From positions 1 through 64,000 of the forward strand of contig NZ_MRYA01000006.1 of the NCBI RefSeq assembly GCF_001921745.1: 64,000 nt of DNA, written 5' to 3'. Below, piece by piece: positions 15,158 to 25,500 of this stretch (within the stretch, counting starts at the first letter, position 1; every line of letters starts with the position of its first letter). The DNA comes from Psychrobacter sp. Cmf 22.2. GTDB lineage: Bacteria; Pseudomonadota; Gammaproteobacteria; Pseudomonadales; Moraxellaceae. The position numbers and the translations under genes were made by a program. The notes under the pieces are model-generated. The model searched no databases and was not told the DNA's origin. It was given only the letters and a program-made list of their open reading frames with translations.

Positions 15158-17155
15158 CTAATCTCTCGAGAGAGCTTCGACAGGGTCCAATTTAGCAGCA
15201 TTGCGAGCAGGTAAGAATCCAAAAACCACCCCGATAAGCGTCGAGCAAACAAATGCAGCAATGATAGACGTTGGTGAGTAAATAACTTTAAAACTATCAC
15301 CACCAACACGGTTGATTAACTCTCCGATAGCAAATGCTAAACCAATACCCAGCAGCCCGCCCAAAATACAGACCAGTACAGCTTCGATCAAAAACTGCTG
15401 CATAATGTCACTTTGACGTGCACCGACTGCCATCCGCACACCAATCTCGTTGGTACGCTCAGTGACTGACACCAACATTATATTCATTACGCCAATGCCA
15501 CCGACGACTAAAGAGATGATGGCAATGGATGAGATTAACAAAGTCATCGCCGTGGTAGTAGATTCAATGGTTTGGCGAATAGAGTCAGAATTACGTATAC
15601 GAAAATCATCGGTGCCATGACGACTTATCATCAATTGGGAGATGGCGGACTCAGCAGCCGAAGAAGAGATATTATCGTCGATTAATGCCACAAAACTCTC
15701 AATGTAGGCACTACCTTTAATACGTGACATCATCGTCGTATACGGCATATACAGCGTTGGTGAGTCGACACTACGACTAAAGCCACTGTTATTGGGGGCA
15801 AGGACACCAATCACGCGTCCTGGTACACTGCCTATTAATAACACCTCACCAATAGGGTTGGCGATATCTGGAAAAAAGGTGTTTTTGGCATTGTCGTCAA
15901 TAATAATATCTTGCGTACGTCGCAAGATACTTTGCTCGTCAAAATCTTGCCCCTGAATCAGCGACTCACCACTGACACTAAGATAGTCCTCTCCGACACC
16001 ACTGACACTAGCGGCCTCTTGTACATTGCGATAGCGTACATTCATGTTGCTATCAAGCTGAGGGCTGACACTAATGACATAGGGCTGATCTGCAACAGCT
16101 TGAGCATCTTGCGGGGTCAAATTATCATCATTGTACTGACGTCGTGGGTCGCCATAGGGGTAGCCATCACTTACGGTAATGGTATTGGTACCAAGGGAGC
16201 TGATGTTGGTTAAAATCTGCGCTTGTGAGCCTTTACCGAGTCCAACCACGGATACCACTGAGGCGATACCGATAATAATCCCAAGCATCGTAAGCAAAGT
16301 GCGCATTTTGTGCGCGCGCATCGCTAGTAACGACATCTTAAAGGCTTCAAATAAGCGATCAATAAAGCTACTAAAAGCGCTTTTGCGATGATTGTCTAAG
16401 ATCGATTCGGGCCGCGCCTGTACTTGTTGATAATTGTCATTCTTATAGTCAGCGATGACGTAGCCGTCTTTGAGTTCAATGACGCGTTCGGCTTGTGCGG
16501 CAAGATTGGGGTCATGGGTAACCATAATGATGGTATGCCCTTGAGCATTTAAATCATGCAAAATCTGCATGACATCTTCGCCCGACTTACTATCTAGCGC
16601 GCCAGTTGGCTCATCTGCTAAGATGATATCACCGCCGTTCATGAGGGCGCGCGCGATAGATACACGTTGCTGTTGACCACCAGATAGCTGGTTTGGACGG
16701 TTATTTACTTTTTCTGCTAAGCCCAAATCCGCTAATAGCTTCTCGGCTCGTTCACTACGTGCCTGTCCATCCATACCGGCGTATACCGCAGGTACAGAGA
16801 CATTGTCTCGTGCGCTAATGTCGCCAAGCAAATGATAGCGTTGAAAAATAAAACCGAAATGCTCGCGGCGTAGCTTGGCCAATTCATCAGCGTCCAAGCG
16901 ATTGACAGATTGTCCATATATCTTGTATTCGCCTGCCGTCGCTTGATCTAAGCAGCCTAAAATATTCATTAGAGTTGACTTACCAGAGCCTGACTGACCT
17001 ATGATAGCGACCATCTCACCTTGATTGATGGTCAAGTCGATATCGTGTAGCACGCGAATGGTTTGCTCACCAGCTTTGAACTCTCTTATTAGCCCTTTGA
17101 CCTGCATCAATGGGACGTCTGCTGCGGTTTTAAGATCAGAGGTTTTGTGACTCAT
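15158..17155 (-). CDS. macB: MacB-type ABC transporter, ATPase-permease fusion
   Basis: A 665-residue inner-membrane protein. Residues ~15-240 are an ABC ATPase with Walker A GQSGSGKST, signature LSGGQQQR and Walker B IILADEPT. After a linker come one membrane segment (~285-305), a large periplasmic domain, and three C-terminal segments with the FtsX-like motif NEIGVRMAVGARQSDI. It works with MacA and a TolC-type channel to export macrolides, peptides or outer-membrane-derived substrates; the substrate here is unknown. It lies 99 bp downstream of macA on the same strand. No TolC gene is adjacent; the outer-membrane factor at 33434-35227 belongs to another operon. Confidence 0.95.
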   Translation of the reverse strand: MSHKTSDLKTAADVPLMQVKGLIREFKAGEQTIRVLHDIDLTINQGEMVAIIGQSGSGKSTLMNILGCLDQATAGEYKIYGQSVNRLDADELAKLRREHFGFIFQRYHLLGDISARDNVSVPAVYAGMDGQARSERAEKLLADLGLAEKVNNRPNQLSGGQQQRVSIARALMNGGDIILADEPTGALDSKSGEDVMQILHDLNAQGHTIIMVTHDPNLAAQAERVIELKDGYVIADYKNDNYQQVQARPESILDNHRKSAFSSFIDRLFEAFKMSLLAMRAHKMRTLLTMLGIIIGIASVVSVVGLGKGSQAQILTNISSLGTNTITVSDGYPYGDPRRQYNDDNLTPQDAQAVADQPYVISVSPQLDSNMNVRYRNVQEAASVSGVGEDYLSVSGESLIQGQDFDEQSILRRTQDIIIDDNAKNTFFPDIANPIGEVLLIGSVPGRVIGVLAPNNSGFSRSVDSPTLYMPYTTMMSRIKGSAYIESFVALIDDNISSSAAESAISQLMISRHGTDDFRIRNSDSIRQTIESTTTAMTLLISSIAIISLVVGGIGVMNIMLVSVTERTNEIGVRMAVGARQSDIMQQFLIEAVLVCILGGLLGIGLAFAIGELINRVGGDSFKVIYSPTSIIAAFVCSTLIGVVFGFLPARNAAKLDPVEALSRD

Positions 17156-17254
17156 TTGCGATGCTACCTATATGCATACTACTAAAAAATTGCTGACGTA
17201 AAACTCCTAAACACCAAGCAATCAAAACTAAAGCTCATCTTATAAATCTAATGG

Positions 17255-18586
17255 TTAGAACGGTCTACCACCTCTGCTGCTTTGGCCTTTGGTTGAGTCT
17301 GCTTCACCTAAAATCACTTCATCGCCTTTATTCAAGCCACTTAAAATCTGTACATCGACACGATTGTTGATGCCAGTTTTAACTCTCTGTTCAACCACTT
17401 CGCCGTCTGGTTTTAGCACGCGAACCTTACCCGTTTTTACGTTTGGATCATCGTTTGCAGTCGCTTTTTTGTCCGTTTTGCCAACAGGCTGTAGAGCAGC
17501 AGCAGGGATAAGCAGGGCGTCTGTTGCTTGATCGATAACGATATAAACCTGTGCTGTCATGTCAATGCGAAAGCGCCGGTCCGTGTTAGGCACTTCGATG
17601 TAACCCACATAATAAATCGCAGAATCCGTTGAGCTGGTGTCACTGATGTTCTCAGGTGCAGGCTCAATGGCCTTGAGTATAGAATCAAACTTTTGATCAG
17701 GATTGCCAATGATATTGAAATAGACTGGCATGCCAGCTTTAACATTGATTACATCAGCTTCAGAAATCTGCGCATTGATACGTACGGTCGATAAGTCCGC
17801 TAAGGTAACAATGGTCGGCGCTGTTTGATTGGCATTGACGGTAGTGCCTTGTTCAGTAGTAACAGAGACTATAGTCCCTGACATGGGCGCGCGAATAGTG
17901 GTATAGCTTAAGTCTTCCTCAGCAGTACTGACGTTGGTTTGGGATTTGCGTAGTGCTGCTTGCTGACTATTGATATTTGCTTCTGTGGTGGCGATAGCAG
18001 CCTTAGCCGTATCGATAGCTGCACGCGCATTGGCAACGGCAGCTTTTGCTGTCTCAACACTCGTCGCTTGGGTATCATACTCCTGCTGCGATATTGCATC
18101 GATGGCGACTAAGTCTTGCAGGCGAGCAAAATCAGACTGGGCTTGTTTTAGCTCAGATTGACGACTGGCAAGATCGGCGTAGGCGCTCTTTAGGCTGGCT
18201 TGTCGACTTAAATATTCTGCTTGTGCGCTTTGAATAGCGGCTTCACTTTGCTCAAGGCTTGCTTGCTCATTACTTAAGTTGTTTTTTTGCGTCACTTGAT
18301 CAATCTGAGCAATAAGATCGCCTTCTTGTACTTCGTCGCCCACCTCAACATACAAACGTTTAACTTCACCGGACACCTGCGCACCGACATCAACCGTATT
18401 GAGTGCTTTAACTTTACCAGAAGCCATGACGTTGTTTTCAATATCGCCAATGTTAGCCGTTGCTGTCAGGTAGCTGGGTTTTTCTTCTTCTGGTTTTAAA
18501 AAGGTATAGGCTAAAGCTCCTAACGCTATAATAATCAAGGCGATAATGCCCCATTTGATAGCAGGCTTTTTGCTTATTTTGCGCAT
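17255..18586 (-). CDS. macA: MacA-type periplasmic adaptor (membrane fusion protein)
   Basis: A 443-residue protein with an N-terminal membrane anchor (IIALIIIALGALAYTF, ~14-29). A barrel/lipoyl half follows (VDVGAQVSGEVKRL), then a long alanine/glutamine-rich coiled-coil hairpin (~100-215), a second lipoyl half (IRAPMSGTIVSV) and a beta-barrel. This is the standard adaptor layout that links MacB to an outer-membrane channel. The C-terminal ~70 residues are hydrophilic. It is the first gene of the macAB unit. The ATG at 18586 is preceded by GGAT at a plausible distance. Confidence 0.94.
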   Translation of the reverse strand: MRKISKKPAIKWGIIALIIIALGALAYTFLKPEEEKPSYLTATANIGDIENNVMASGKVKALNTVDVGAQVSGEVKRLYVEVGDEVQEGDLIAQIDQVTQKNNLSNEQASLEQSEAAIQSAQAEYLSRQASLKSAYADLASRQSELKQAQSDFARLQDLVAIDAISQQEYDTQATSVETAKAAVANARAAIDTAKAAIATTEANINSQQAALRKSQTNVSTAEEDLSYTTIRAPMSGTIVSVTTEQGTTVNANQTAPTIVTLADLSTVRINAQISEADVINVKAGMPVYFNIIGNPDQKFDSILKAIEPAPENISDTSSTDSAIYYVGYIEVPNTDRRFRIDMTAQVYIVIDQATDALLIPAAALQPVGKTDKKATANDDPNVKTGKVRVLKPDGEVVEQRVKTGINNRVDVQILSGLNKGDEVILGEADSTKGQSSRGGRPF

Positions 18587-18755
18587 GGTAATGATCCAAT
18601 CACAGTGAACTTAAGTGTATGTATAGTAGAGGCTTACAGAATAAAAAGGAATGGTAGATAGTTTAAGAAAGGTTAAGGAGAGTAGGAAGAACCAAAATCT
18701 GCCATTTAAGATCAGCTAATAAAGACAAGTTGTGGAGAATAGTAAAGATAGAAAG

Positions 18756-19826
18756 TTATCGAGTCGTAAACAAGCGTTGACCAGATAGCTCCAATGCCGC
18801 TTGTAATAAAAGCTCCCAAGCTGGCTGGCGAATAAGACCTTTAATCGCTCGGTCACAGCGATAAAGCAGGGCAGGCCATTCGGCAGTTTGCGCTTTTGAC
18901 TGACGGCGACAAGCTTGCTGGTATAAGCCTTGCTTGCTCCGCCATATGCCAAGTGCTTGCGGGTCTTGTCCATCCATCAGTTGCATAATCTGACGCATGT
19001 CTTTACTAATCGCCCATAGCACTAAGGTCGTTGGCTCATCAGTCGTTTTCAGCTGAAACATTATTTTTACCACTTGCGCGCTATTACCTGCAAGCATCGC
19101 ATCCGATAAATCAAACACGCTAAATTGGGCGTCGCTGACTAAGGCAGCTTGTAGATCTTTGATGTCTAAAGCGACATTGGTAGCAGGCTTAGAGATGTTG
19201 TTTTCTTTAGTCTTATCGCTATTTGCCATCAATTGCGGTGCGAACAGATAAGACAATCGCCATAATGTTTGATAGGCACTCAATAGATGGTGCTCGGTAT
19301 GTGACATGAGTAGCTGCCACGCTTCTTTTGATAGCTTTAGGCCAAACTGCTGTGCTTGTATTTGTAGCAGCTGCTGACGTTGTTGTTCATTATATAAATT
19401 GCAATCAATAACGTGACCATATTGAGCAAACGGTGCAAACCATTTACTGCTCTGAGACCGCTTGTCTTGTTTGGATGTTAACCATAACAAACTATGACTA
19501 TGCGCTCCTGTTTGTGCATCCTGAGCGAGGCGTTCTAGCTCAGCGATGACGGCTTTGTCCGGCTTATGGTTGCCCGTCACGATGAGCGCGCTGGCATCGT
19601 CGAATAAAGATTGGCTACCCAGCTCTGATAGCACCTCTTGCCAGCTTTTAACAGATATTAGTTCAATACGCTTAATCGCGTAGTTTTGTGCGCGCCAGTG
19701 TGGACGCATGGCATCGATAAACCATTGACTTAGTAACGGCTCATCACCATGTGCAAGCCACAAGCCAGCTACTGCAACGGTAGGTTGTAGTAGCTTTGGA
19801 TAGGCCTGTATAAAGGTATCTTGCAT
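18756..19826 (-). CDS. holA: DNA polymerase III delta subunit
   Basis: A 356-residue clamp-loader subunit that opens the beta sliding clamp. The N-terminal region (LWLAHGDEPLLSQWFIDAMR) matches the HolA start, the middle block (ALIVTGNHKPDKAVIAELE) the ATPase-like fold without a Walker motif, and the C-terminal helical collar (WALSKDMRQI-like) follows. The family is weakly conserved, so gene order helps: leuS-lptE-holA is the conserved gammaproteobacterial arrangement. It starts 75 bp after the lptE stop. Length is close to the 343 residues of E. coli. Confidence 0.92.
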   Translation of the reverse strand: MQDTFIQAYPKLLQPTVAVAGLWLAHGDEPLLSQWFIDAMRPHWRAQNYAIKRIELISVKSWQEVLSELGSQSLFDDASALIVTGNHKPDKAVIAELERLAQDAQTGAHSHSLLWLTSKQDKRSQSSKWFAPFAQYGHVIDCNLYNEQQRQQLLQIQAQQFGLKLSKEAWQLLMSHTEHHLLSAYQTLWRLSYLFAPQLMANSDKTKENNISKPATNVALDIKDLQAALVSDAQFSVFDLSDAMLAGNSAQVVKIMFQLKTTDEPTTLVLWAISKDMRQIMQLMDGQDPQALGIWRSKQGLYQQACRRQSKAQTAEWPALLYRCDRAIKGLIRQPAWELLLQAALELSGQRLFTTR

Positions 19827-19901
19827 AAGGATTGAATCATAACCTTTTAAGGTTGAGAAATTAGAGTGTAAAAGTAAGCAATGCGAGCCCTAGCTACGAA
19901 A

Positions 19902-20591
19902 CTAGGGGTTAGGTGCAATAACGTTGGTGGTTGCTGAGTTTTTAATCATTTGAGCTGAATTATTAGTCCTACTGGGAGCAACTTTAGGTAAGGAGATGGC
20001 GACATATTGATCTGTAATCCGGCGTGCCAAGCTATCATAAAGCCAGTCGCGGATTTGGTCACCTTGCTGATCATCAGTGCTGACAGATGCCTCATTATAC
20101 TGATAGCTACGTTCGACTTGAATAGGATTGGTTAAAGTCACAGACTTGCCATTTTCGACAGTTTGATAACTAACATCTGCTGTCAATACTAAGCGAATCT
20201 CTGTCAATACACCAACCAGCTCATAACGCTTAAAACGTATATTTTTTACTGTAATAGCAGCGATTGGTGCAGTATCAGCACTTTGATTGTTATTAGCCAC
20301 GTCGGTCAGAGTCATGTTATCAATGACATCGACCCCCAAGGCTTCTAGGCGCCGCGTTAATGGTAGTTTTAACGGAAAGGAAGTACGATCATCTTCAATA
20401 ATTATCGCTGTTTTGGCAACATCAAACAGCATCGGTGTATCATAACCACGTAATTGAAAGCCGCAGCCGCTAAGCGCTGTCGCGGCACCGAGTACTGTCA
20501 TCATCGGCAAAGCAGCAAGTAACGCTGTCGCTAGTTTTTGCCCGTTTGCCTTTTTGGGTTGTGATTGTGCAGCTCGATGCTTATAAGACAT
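19902..20591 (-). CDS. lptE: LPS-assembly lipoprotein LptE
   Basis: A 229-residue outer-membrane lipoprotein that plugs the LptD barrel and helps deliver lipopolysaccharide to the cell surface. It has a signal peptide with lipobox LSGC (lipidated C43), followed directly by the LptE hallmark GFQLRGY. The long hydrophilic pre-signal (~18 residues) is a little unusual. It sits between leuS and holA as in E. coli, 61 bp after leuS. Confidence 0.93.
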   Translation of the reverse strand: MSYKHRAAQSQPKKANGQKLATALLAALPMMTVLGAATALSGCGFQLRGYDTPMLFDVAKTAIIIEDDRTSFPLKLPLTRRLEALGVDVIDNMTLTDVANNNQSADTAPIAAITVKNIRFKRYELVGVLTEIRLVLTADVSYQTVENGKSVTLTNPIQVERSYQYNEASVSTDDQQGDQIRDWLYDSLARRITDQYVAISLPKVAPSRTNNSAQMIKNSATTNVIAPNP

Positions 20592-20652
20592 AATCGCTAT
20601 CCTTAAATTTTAAAAAGGCTTAGGGTCATCAAAATTTCTAAGCCTAAAAGAT

Positions 20653-23370
20653 CTAACCTACCACCACGATATTGACCAATTTATTAGGGACAACGATTTC
20701 TTTTTTGATGTCCCCTGTCAAAAACTTGGCCACACCTTCAAGCGTACGCGCCTGTGCTTTTAGCTGCTCAGGATCGCTGTTGGGGGCGACATCCATTTTA
20801 CCGCGCATCTTACCATTGACCTGTACCACCATCGTAATCGTATCCTGCACCAGAGCGCGCTCGTCAACGGCTGGGTAGTTTAACGTTACCGTGTCGAGTC
20901 CTAACTGCTCAATTAAGTGCTCACCAACGTGCGGGGCATAAACGGATAGCATAATCAGTAAGTCAATCAATGCTTCGTGCTGTACTTGCAAGTCTTGCTC
21001 ACCGCTGGCATTAAAGCTTGATAGCTCATTGGCAAGCTCCATCAAACTCGATACTGGCGTGTTCAGCGCCAAACGGTCACCCAAATCACTATCAATCTTG
21101 ACGATGGTTTCATGAGTCTTACGACGTAAGTTTTTCGCTTCTTTACTTAGACCATCCGTGTTTAAGGCTTCATTATTGAGCGTCTCAAGGTTTAAGTTGG
21201 CTGCTGCTAATGCTTGCATGTGTTCAGTTGCGATGCGCCAAACCTTTTTGACAAAATTATACGGACCTTTTAGCGCATCATCCGACCATTCAAGGGTTTG
21301 ATCAGCAGGGGCAGTAAATAGCGTATATAGACGCACAGTATCAGCGCCATATTTATCAATAGTAATCTGTGGATCGACACCGTTGTTTTTTGACTTGGAC
21401 ATCTTTTCGATTTTACCAATTGTAACGGGCTGACCATCTGCTTTTAAAGTTGCTTTAATCGGTTGTCCACGTTCGTTGTAATCGATATCGACATCGTCTG
21501 AGAAATAATAAGTGGTACTGCCATCGCTATTGACTCTATTAAAAGTACCAGCAAGTACCATGCCTTGCGTCATCAAATTAGCAAACGGCTCGTTTCCTGA
21601 TACTAAGTTTTCATCACGCATAAGCTTATGGAAGAAACGCGCATAAAGTAGGTGCATGACCGCGTGCTCGACACCGCCGATGTATTGATCGACAGGCAGC
21701 CATTTATTGGCCGCAGACTTGTTGACCATGTTTTGCGTGTCGTTTGGACTGGCAAAGCGCGCGTAGTACCAGCTCGACTCAACGAAGGTGTCAAAGGTAT
21801 CGGTCTCGCGCTCAGCTGGATTGCCGCACTTTGGACAAGTAGTATTGACAAACTCTGGTATGTTTTTGAGCGGGTTGCCGCGGCCGTCTGGAACGACGTC
21901 AGTTGGCAGTACAACTGGCAAATCCTGCTCTTCAACAGGTACTGTGCCGCAGTGCTCACAGTTGACCATCGGGATAGGGCAGCCCCAGTAGCGCTGACGC
22001 GAGACGCCCCAATCACGCAGGCGGTACTGGATTTTTTTCTTCGCCAGCTCCTGCGGCTCAAGCTTTGCCAGCATTGCCTCAAACGCTTGATCAAAATCCA
22101 TACCATCAAATTCGCCTGAATTGACCAAGCTATTGCGCTCAGTATAAGCAAGGTTTGGTTCAGTACCAGCTGTTTTGGCATCGGCGATGACGGACTCAGC
22201 ATAACCGTCAGGAGACTGGATAACTTGTTTGATAGGCAAGTTGTATTTGGTCGCAAATTCATAATCGCGCTCATCGTGTGCAGGTACCGCCATTACCGCA
22301 CCTGAGCCGTAGCTCATCAGTACATAGTTGGCAACCCAAACAGGTACTTTTTTACCTGTAAGTGGATGAAGCACAGTAAGGCCAGTATCCATACCGATCT
22401 TTTCGGCTTTGGCAAGATCTGCTTCGGCGACTGAGCCTTTTTTACATAACGCACAAAACTGAGCGATCGCCTCATCATGCTCAGACGCATACTGCGCTAA
22501 TGGATGCTCAGCGGCAACCGCTACATAAGTGACGCCCAACAAGGTATCAGGGCGAGTGGTAAACACATCTAAAGTGTTGCTTTCGCCTGCAAGCTCATAA
22601 GGGAAGTGAACTTCCATACCAGCACTACGTCCAATCCAATTGCGCTGCATGGTCAGAACTTCAGACGGCCAATGACCCTCTAGCTGGTCTAAATCATCGA
22701 GCAGCTCATCGGCATAATCAGTGATATTAAAGTAATACATCGGGATGTCGCGCTTCTCAACGGGCGCGCCACTACGCCAGCCTTTGCCATCGATGACTTG
22801 CTCGTTGGCAAGGACGGTGTTGTCGACCGGATCCCAGTTGACCGTAGAGAGTTTTTTGTAGACCAAGCCTTTTTTATATAACTGTAAAAATAACCACTGT
22901 TCCCACTGATAATACTCAGGGCTACAAGTGGCAAACTCACGTGACCAGTCGATAGAGAGACCGAGCAATTTTAGCTGCGCGCGCATGTTGTCGATGTTGG
23001 CAAATGTCCAAGCAGCAGGTGGCGTTTGGTTGGCGATGGCGGCGTTTTCCGCTGGCAGGCCAAAGCCATCCCAGCCCATTGGCTGCATGACCTCGAAACC
23101 CTTTAGACGATAATAACGGCTTAACACATCAGAGATGGTATAGTTACGCACGTGTCCCATGTGCAGCTTGCCGCTTGGGTACGGGAACATCGACAGCATA
23201 TAGCGACTGGGCTTGTCGCTTGGCTCATTGCCCACTTCATAGCGTTTGTCCGTTGCCCATTTGGCTTGTTGTGCCGCTTCGATCAGCTGCGGTTGATATT
23301 GGGTATGGTCTATAGAAGTATTATTGGTCTGATTGGTATTAGCAGTTTCTGCTGTCACGGCGTTGCTCAT
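20653..23370 (-). CDS. leuS: leucyl-tRNA synthetase
   Basis: A class I aminoacyl-tRNA synthetase of about 905 residues from ATG 23370. The HIGH-type motif PSGKLHMGHVRNYT, the KMSKS loop (EKMSKSKNNGVDP) and the editing-domain threonine-rich block (TTRPDTLLG) are all present. A zinc-type CPKCGNPAERETDTFD segment lies in the middle. The frame extends to 23484, but the extra 38 residues have no synthetase similarity, and position 23370 starts a typical hydrophilic N-terminus, so I place the start there. The ribosome-binding site is weak. First gene of leuS-lptE-holA. Confidence 0.97.
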   Translation of the reverse strand: MSNAVTAETANTNQTNNTSIDHTQYQPQLIEAAQQAKWATDKRYEVGNEPSDKPSRYMLSMFPYPSGKLHMGHVRNYTISDVLSRYYRLKGFEVMQPMGWDGFGLPAENAAIANQTPPAAWTFANIDNMRAQLKLLGLSIDWSREFATCSPEYYQWEQWLFLQLYKKGLVYKKLSTVNWDPVDNTVLANEQVIDGKGWRSGAPVEKRDIPMYYFNITDYADELLDDLDQLEGHWPSEVLTMQRNWIGRSAGMEVHFPYELAGESNTLDVFTTRPDTLLGVTYVAVAAEHPLAQYASEHDEAIAQFCALCKKGSVAEADLAKAEKIGMDTGLTVLHPLTGKKVPVWVANYVLMSYGSGAVMAVPAHDERDYEFATKYNLPIKQVIQSPDGYAESVIADAKTAGTEPNLAYTERNSLVNSGEFDGMDFDQAFEAMLAKLEPQELAKKKIQYRLRDWGVSRQRYWGCPIPMVNCEHCGTVPVEEQDLPVVLPTDVVPDGRGNPLKNIPEFVNTTCPKCGNPAERETDTFDTFVESSWYYARFASPNDTQNMVNKSAANKWLPVDQYIGGVEHAVMHLLYARFFHKLMRDENLVSGNEPFANLMTQGMVLAGTFNRVNSDGSTTYYFSDDVDIDYNERGQPIKATLKADGQPVTIGKIEKMSKSKNNGVDPQITIDKYGADTVRLYTLFTAPADQTLEWSDDALKGPYNFVKKVWRIATEHMQALAAANLNLETLNNEALNTDGLSKEAKNLRRKTHETIVKIDSDLGDRLALNTPVSSLMELANELSSFNASGEQDLQVQHEALIDLLIMLSVYAPHVGEHLIEQLGLDTVTLNYPAVDERALVQDTITMVVQVNGKMRGKMDVAPNSDPEQLKAQARTLEGVAKFLTGDIKKEIVVPNKLVNIVVVG

Positions 23371-23543
23371 AGTCGGCTCGAAATTGATGATTACAGATAA
23401 ATTGGGTAAAACAAAATAATGCCATAGCATAGCGTAATTTGGCGAAAATTGCGATGGTATGATGACGCGTTCGCGCGCTGTCACGACGACATGTTTGCAA
23501 GTTGAGGGAAGGCGTCATGGTAGCGACAGGAGGTTTTTGTTTA

Positions 23544-23713
23544 GGCCGTGTCCTCAATTCAATCGATAGCCATCTAAATGGGCTAAAAATGGCTAAATCT
23601 GGCCAAACGATGTCAAATAGCTGATTAATATCTCGATATTATCTGCGCTATTTTCCTTGTTTGACGGCGATTTATCTCATTTTTATCGCCATTTTTAAAA
23701 TGAGGACACGCCC
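23544..23713. mobile_element. 170-bp MITE-like element with terminal inverted repeats
   Basis: The left end GGCCGTGTCCTCAATTC (23544-23560) and the reverse complement of the right end (GGGCGTGTCCTCATTTT, from 23697-23713) agree at 14 of 17 positions. A TA dinucleotide flanks both sides (23542-23543 and 23714-23715), consistent with a TA target duplication. The element encodes no protein and has an internal hairpin (GGCGAT..ATCGCC near 23665-23689). It sits between leuS and the divergent Spx/ArsC-like gene, in the promoter region. It is probably a non-autonomous transposon relative; the parent family is not identified. Confidence 0.75.
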
Positions 23714-23780
23714 TAATAAACCAAAAATTAACCGGCTTCGGTATAATACAGCGACTAATGACTATGGATTGGGAGTTTTT

Positions 23781-24146
23781 ATGAGCATCACTGTTTATGG
23801 CATCAAATCATGTAGCACCATGAAAAAAGCGTTTACCAAGCTTGATGAGCTAAATGTAAGCTATGAGTTTCATGACTATAAAAAGCAGGGTATTGATAAA
23901 GAGAGCGTAGAGCGCTGGGTAGATAAGCTGGGTATTGATAAAGTGCTAAACAAGCGCGGAACCACGTGGCGCAAACTATCTGACGAGCAGAAGCAAGCCG
24001 CTGATGACAGTATAGATAAAGCGATAGATTTGCTGGTAGAAAACACCAGCATGATTAAACGTCCAATTGTAGAAGGCAGTTACCAAGATAAGCTTTTCTT
24101 GCTGTGTGGTTATGATGAAGAAGCGTTCGACGCGACTTTTTCGTAA
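23781..24146 (+). CDS. Spx/ArsC-family (YffB-like) thioredoxin-fold protein
   Basis: A 121-residue protein starting ITVYGIKSCSTMKKAF, the arsenate-reductase-like redox loop with a single cysteine (C10), and later NKRGTTWRKL and IKRPIVEGSY. This is the Spx/MgsR/YffB branch; YffB-type proteins are glutathione-linked reductases of unclear substrate. The ATG at 23781 has GGGAG (23771-23775) upstream. The frame opens further upstream at 23661, but that part lies inside the MITE-like element and is not protein-like. It converges with the small membrane-protein gene on a shared terminator. Confidence 0.9.
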   Translation: MSITVYGIKSCSTMKKAFTKLDELNVSYEFHDYKKQGIDKESVERWVDKLGIDKVLNKRGTTWRKLSDEQKQAADDSIDKAIDLLVENTSMIKRPIVEGSYQDKLFLLCGYDEEAFDATFS

Positions 24147-24187
24147 GAGAAGCTTTTAGGTAAACAAAGCTTTTAGATACTGGCAAA

Positions 24188-24218
24188 AAGCCCAAGCTTA
24201 GAGCCTAAGCTCGGGCTT
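24188..24218. terminator. bidirectional terminator overlapping a CDS end
   Basis: AAGCCCAAGCTTAG (24188-24201) pairs with CTAAGCTCGGGCTT (24205-24218) with one mismatch and a 3-nt loop. A and T runs flank both sides. It ends the plus-strand Spx-like gene and also contains the last codons and stop of the minus-strand membrane-protein gene. Confidence 0.85.
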
Positions 24219-24428
24219 TATAATACCTATGATAAACCAAATCAGACTGAAGCACCAAATAATGAGCACGTAAAGACGAATTTGCTCCGCTGTCCAATCA
24301 AGCGCAAACCATTCAATCATAAAGAACGACTTCCAGCCCTCTATCCAGCGCGCACCGCCGTAGCCAATAATCCACCAGCAGTAGAGGCTCTCTAACACAA
24401 AAAGCAGGCACCATAACCACAAGGCCAT
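24198..24428 (-). CDS. small tryptophan-rich membrane protein, uncharacterised
   Basis: A 76-residue protein with two strongly hydrophobic segments (~3-22 and ~50-70) rich in tryptophan, and a short polar loop between. I do not recognise the family. It begins 15 bp after the argB stop, with AGGAG just before its ATG, so it is almost certainly translated as the last gene of an argB transcript. Its final codons form one arm of the terminator. A link to arginine synthesis is not implied by sequence. Confidence 0.75.
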   Translation of the reverse strand: MALWLWCLLFVLESLYCWWIIGYGGARWIEGWKSFFMIEWFALDWTAEQIRLYVLIIWCFSLIWFIIGIIKPELRL

Positions 24429-24443
24429 GATTGGCTCCTAATG

Positions 24444-25364
<921 letters not shown>

Positions 25365-25500
25365 CTAAAATACGCTAATAAAGTGCACGTTGTTTATGCA
25401 CTTTTAGCTCATTATTGTGCCATTAGTGGCAAAAGTATTGTATTAAATGCTATTACTTAAATAGTATTTCTTAAAAATTGAGAGGTCGTGGCTATTGTGT

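Noticed and set aside
21603-22274. 223-codon frame in the same strand as leuS but another phase, and a 155-codon antisense frame
   Set aside because: Both sit inside leuS, which has strong motif support. Their composition is shadow-like (serine/arginine-rich) and no start signals are present.
23661-23780. Upstream extension of the Spx/ArsC-like gene
   Set aside because: This part lies in the MITE-like element and its flank. The ATG at 23781 has a proper GGGAG site and gives the family-standard N-terminus.
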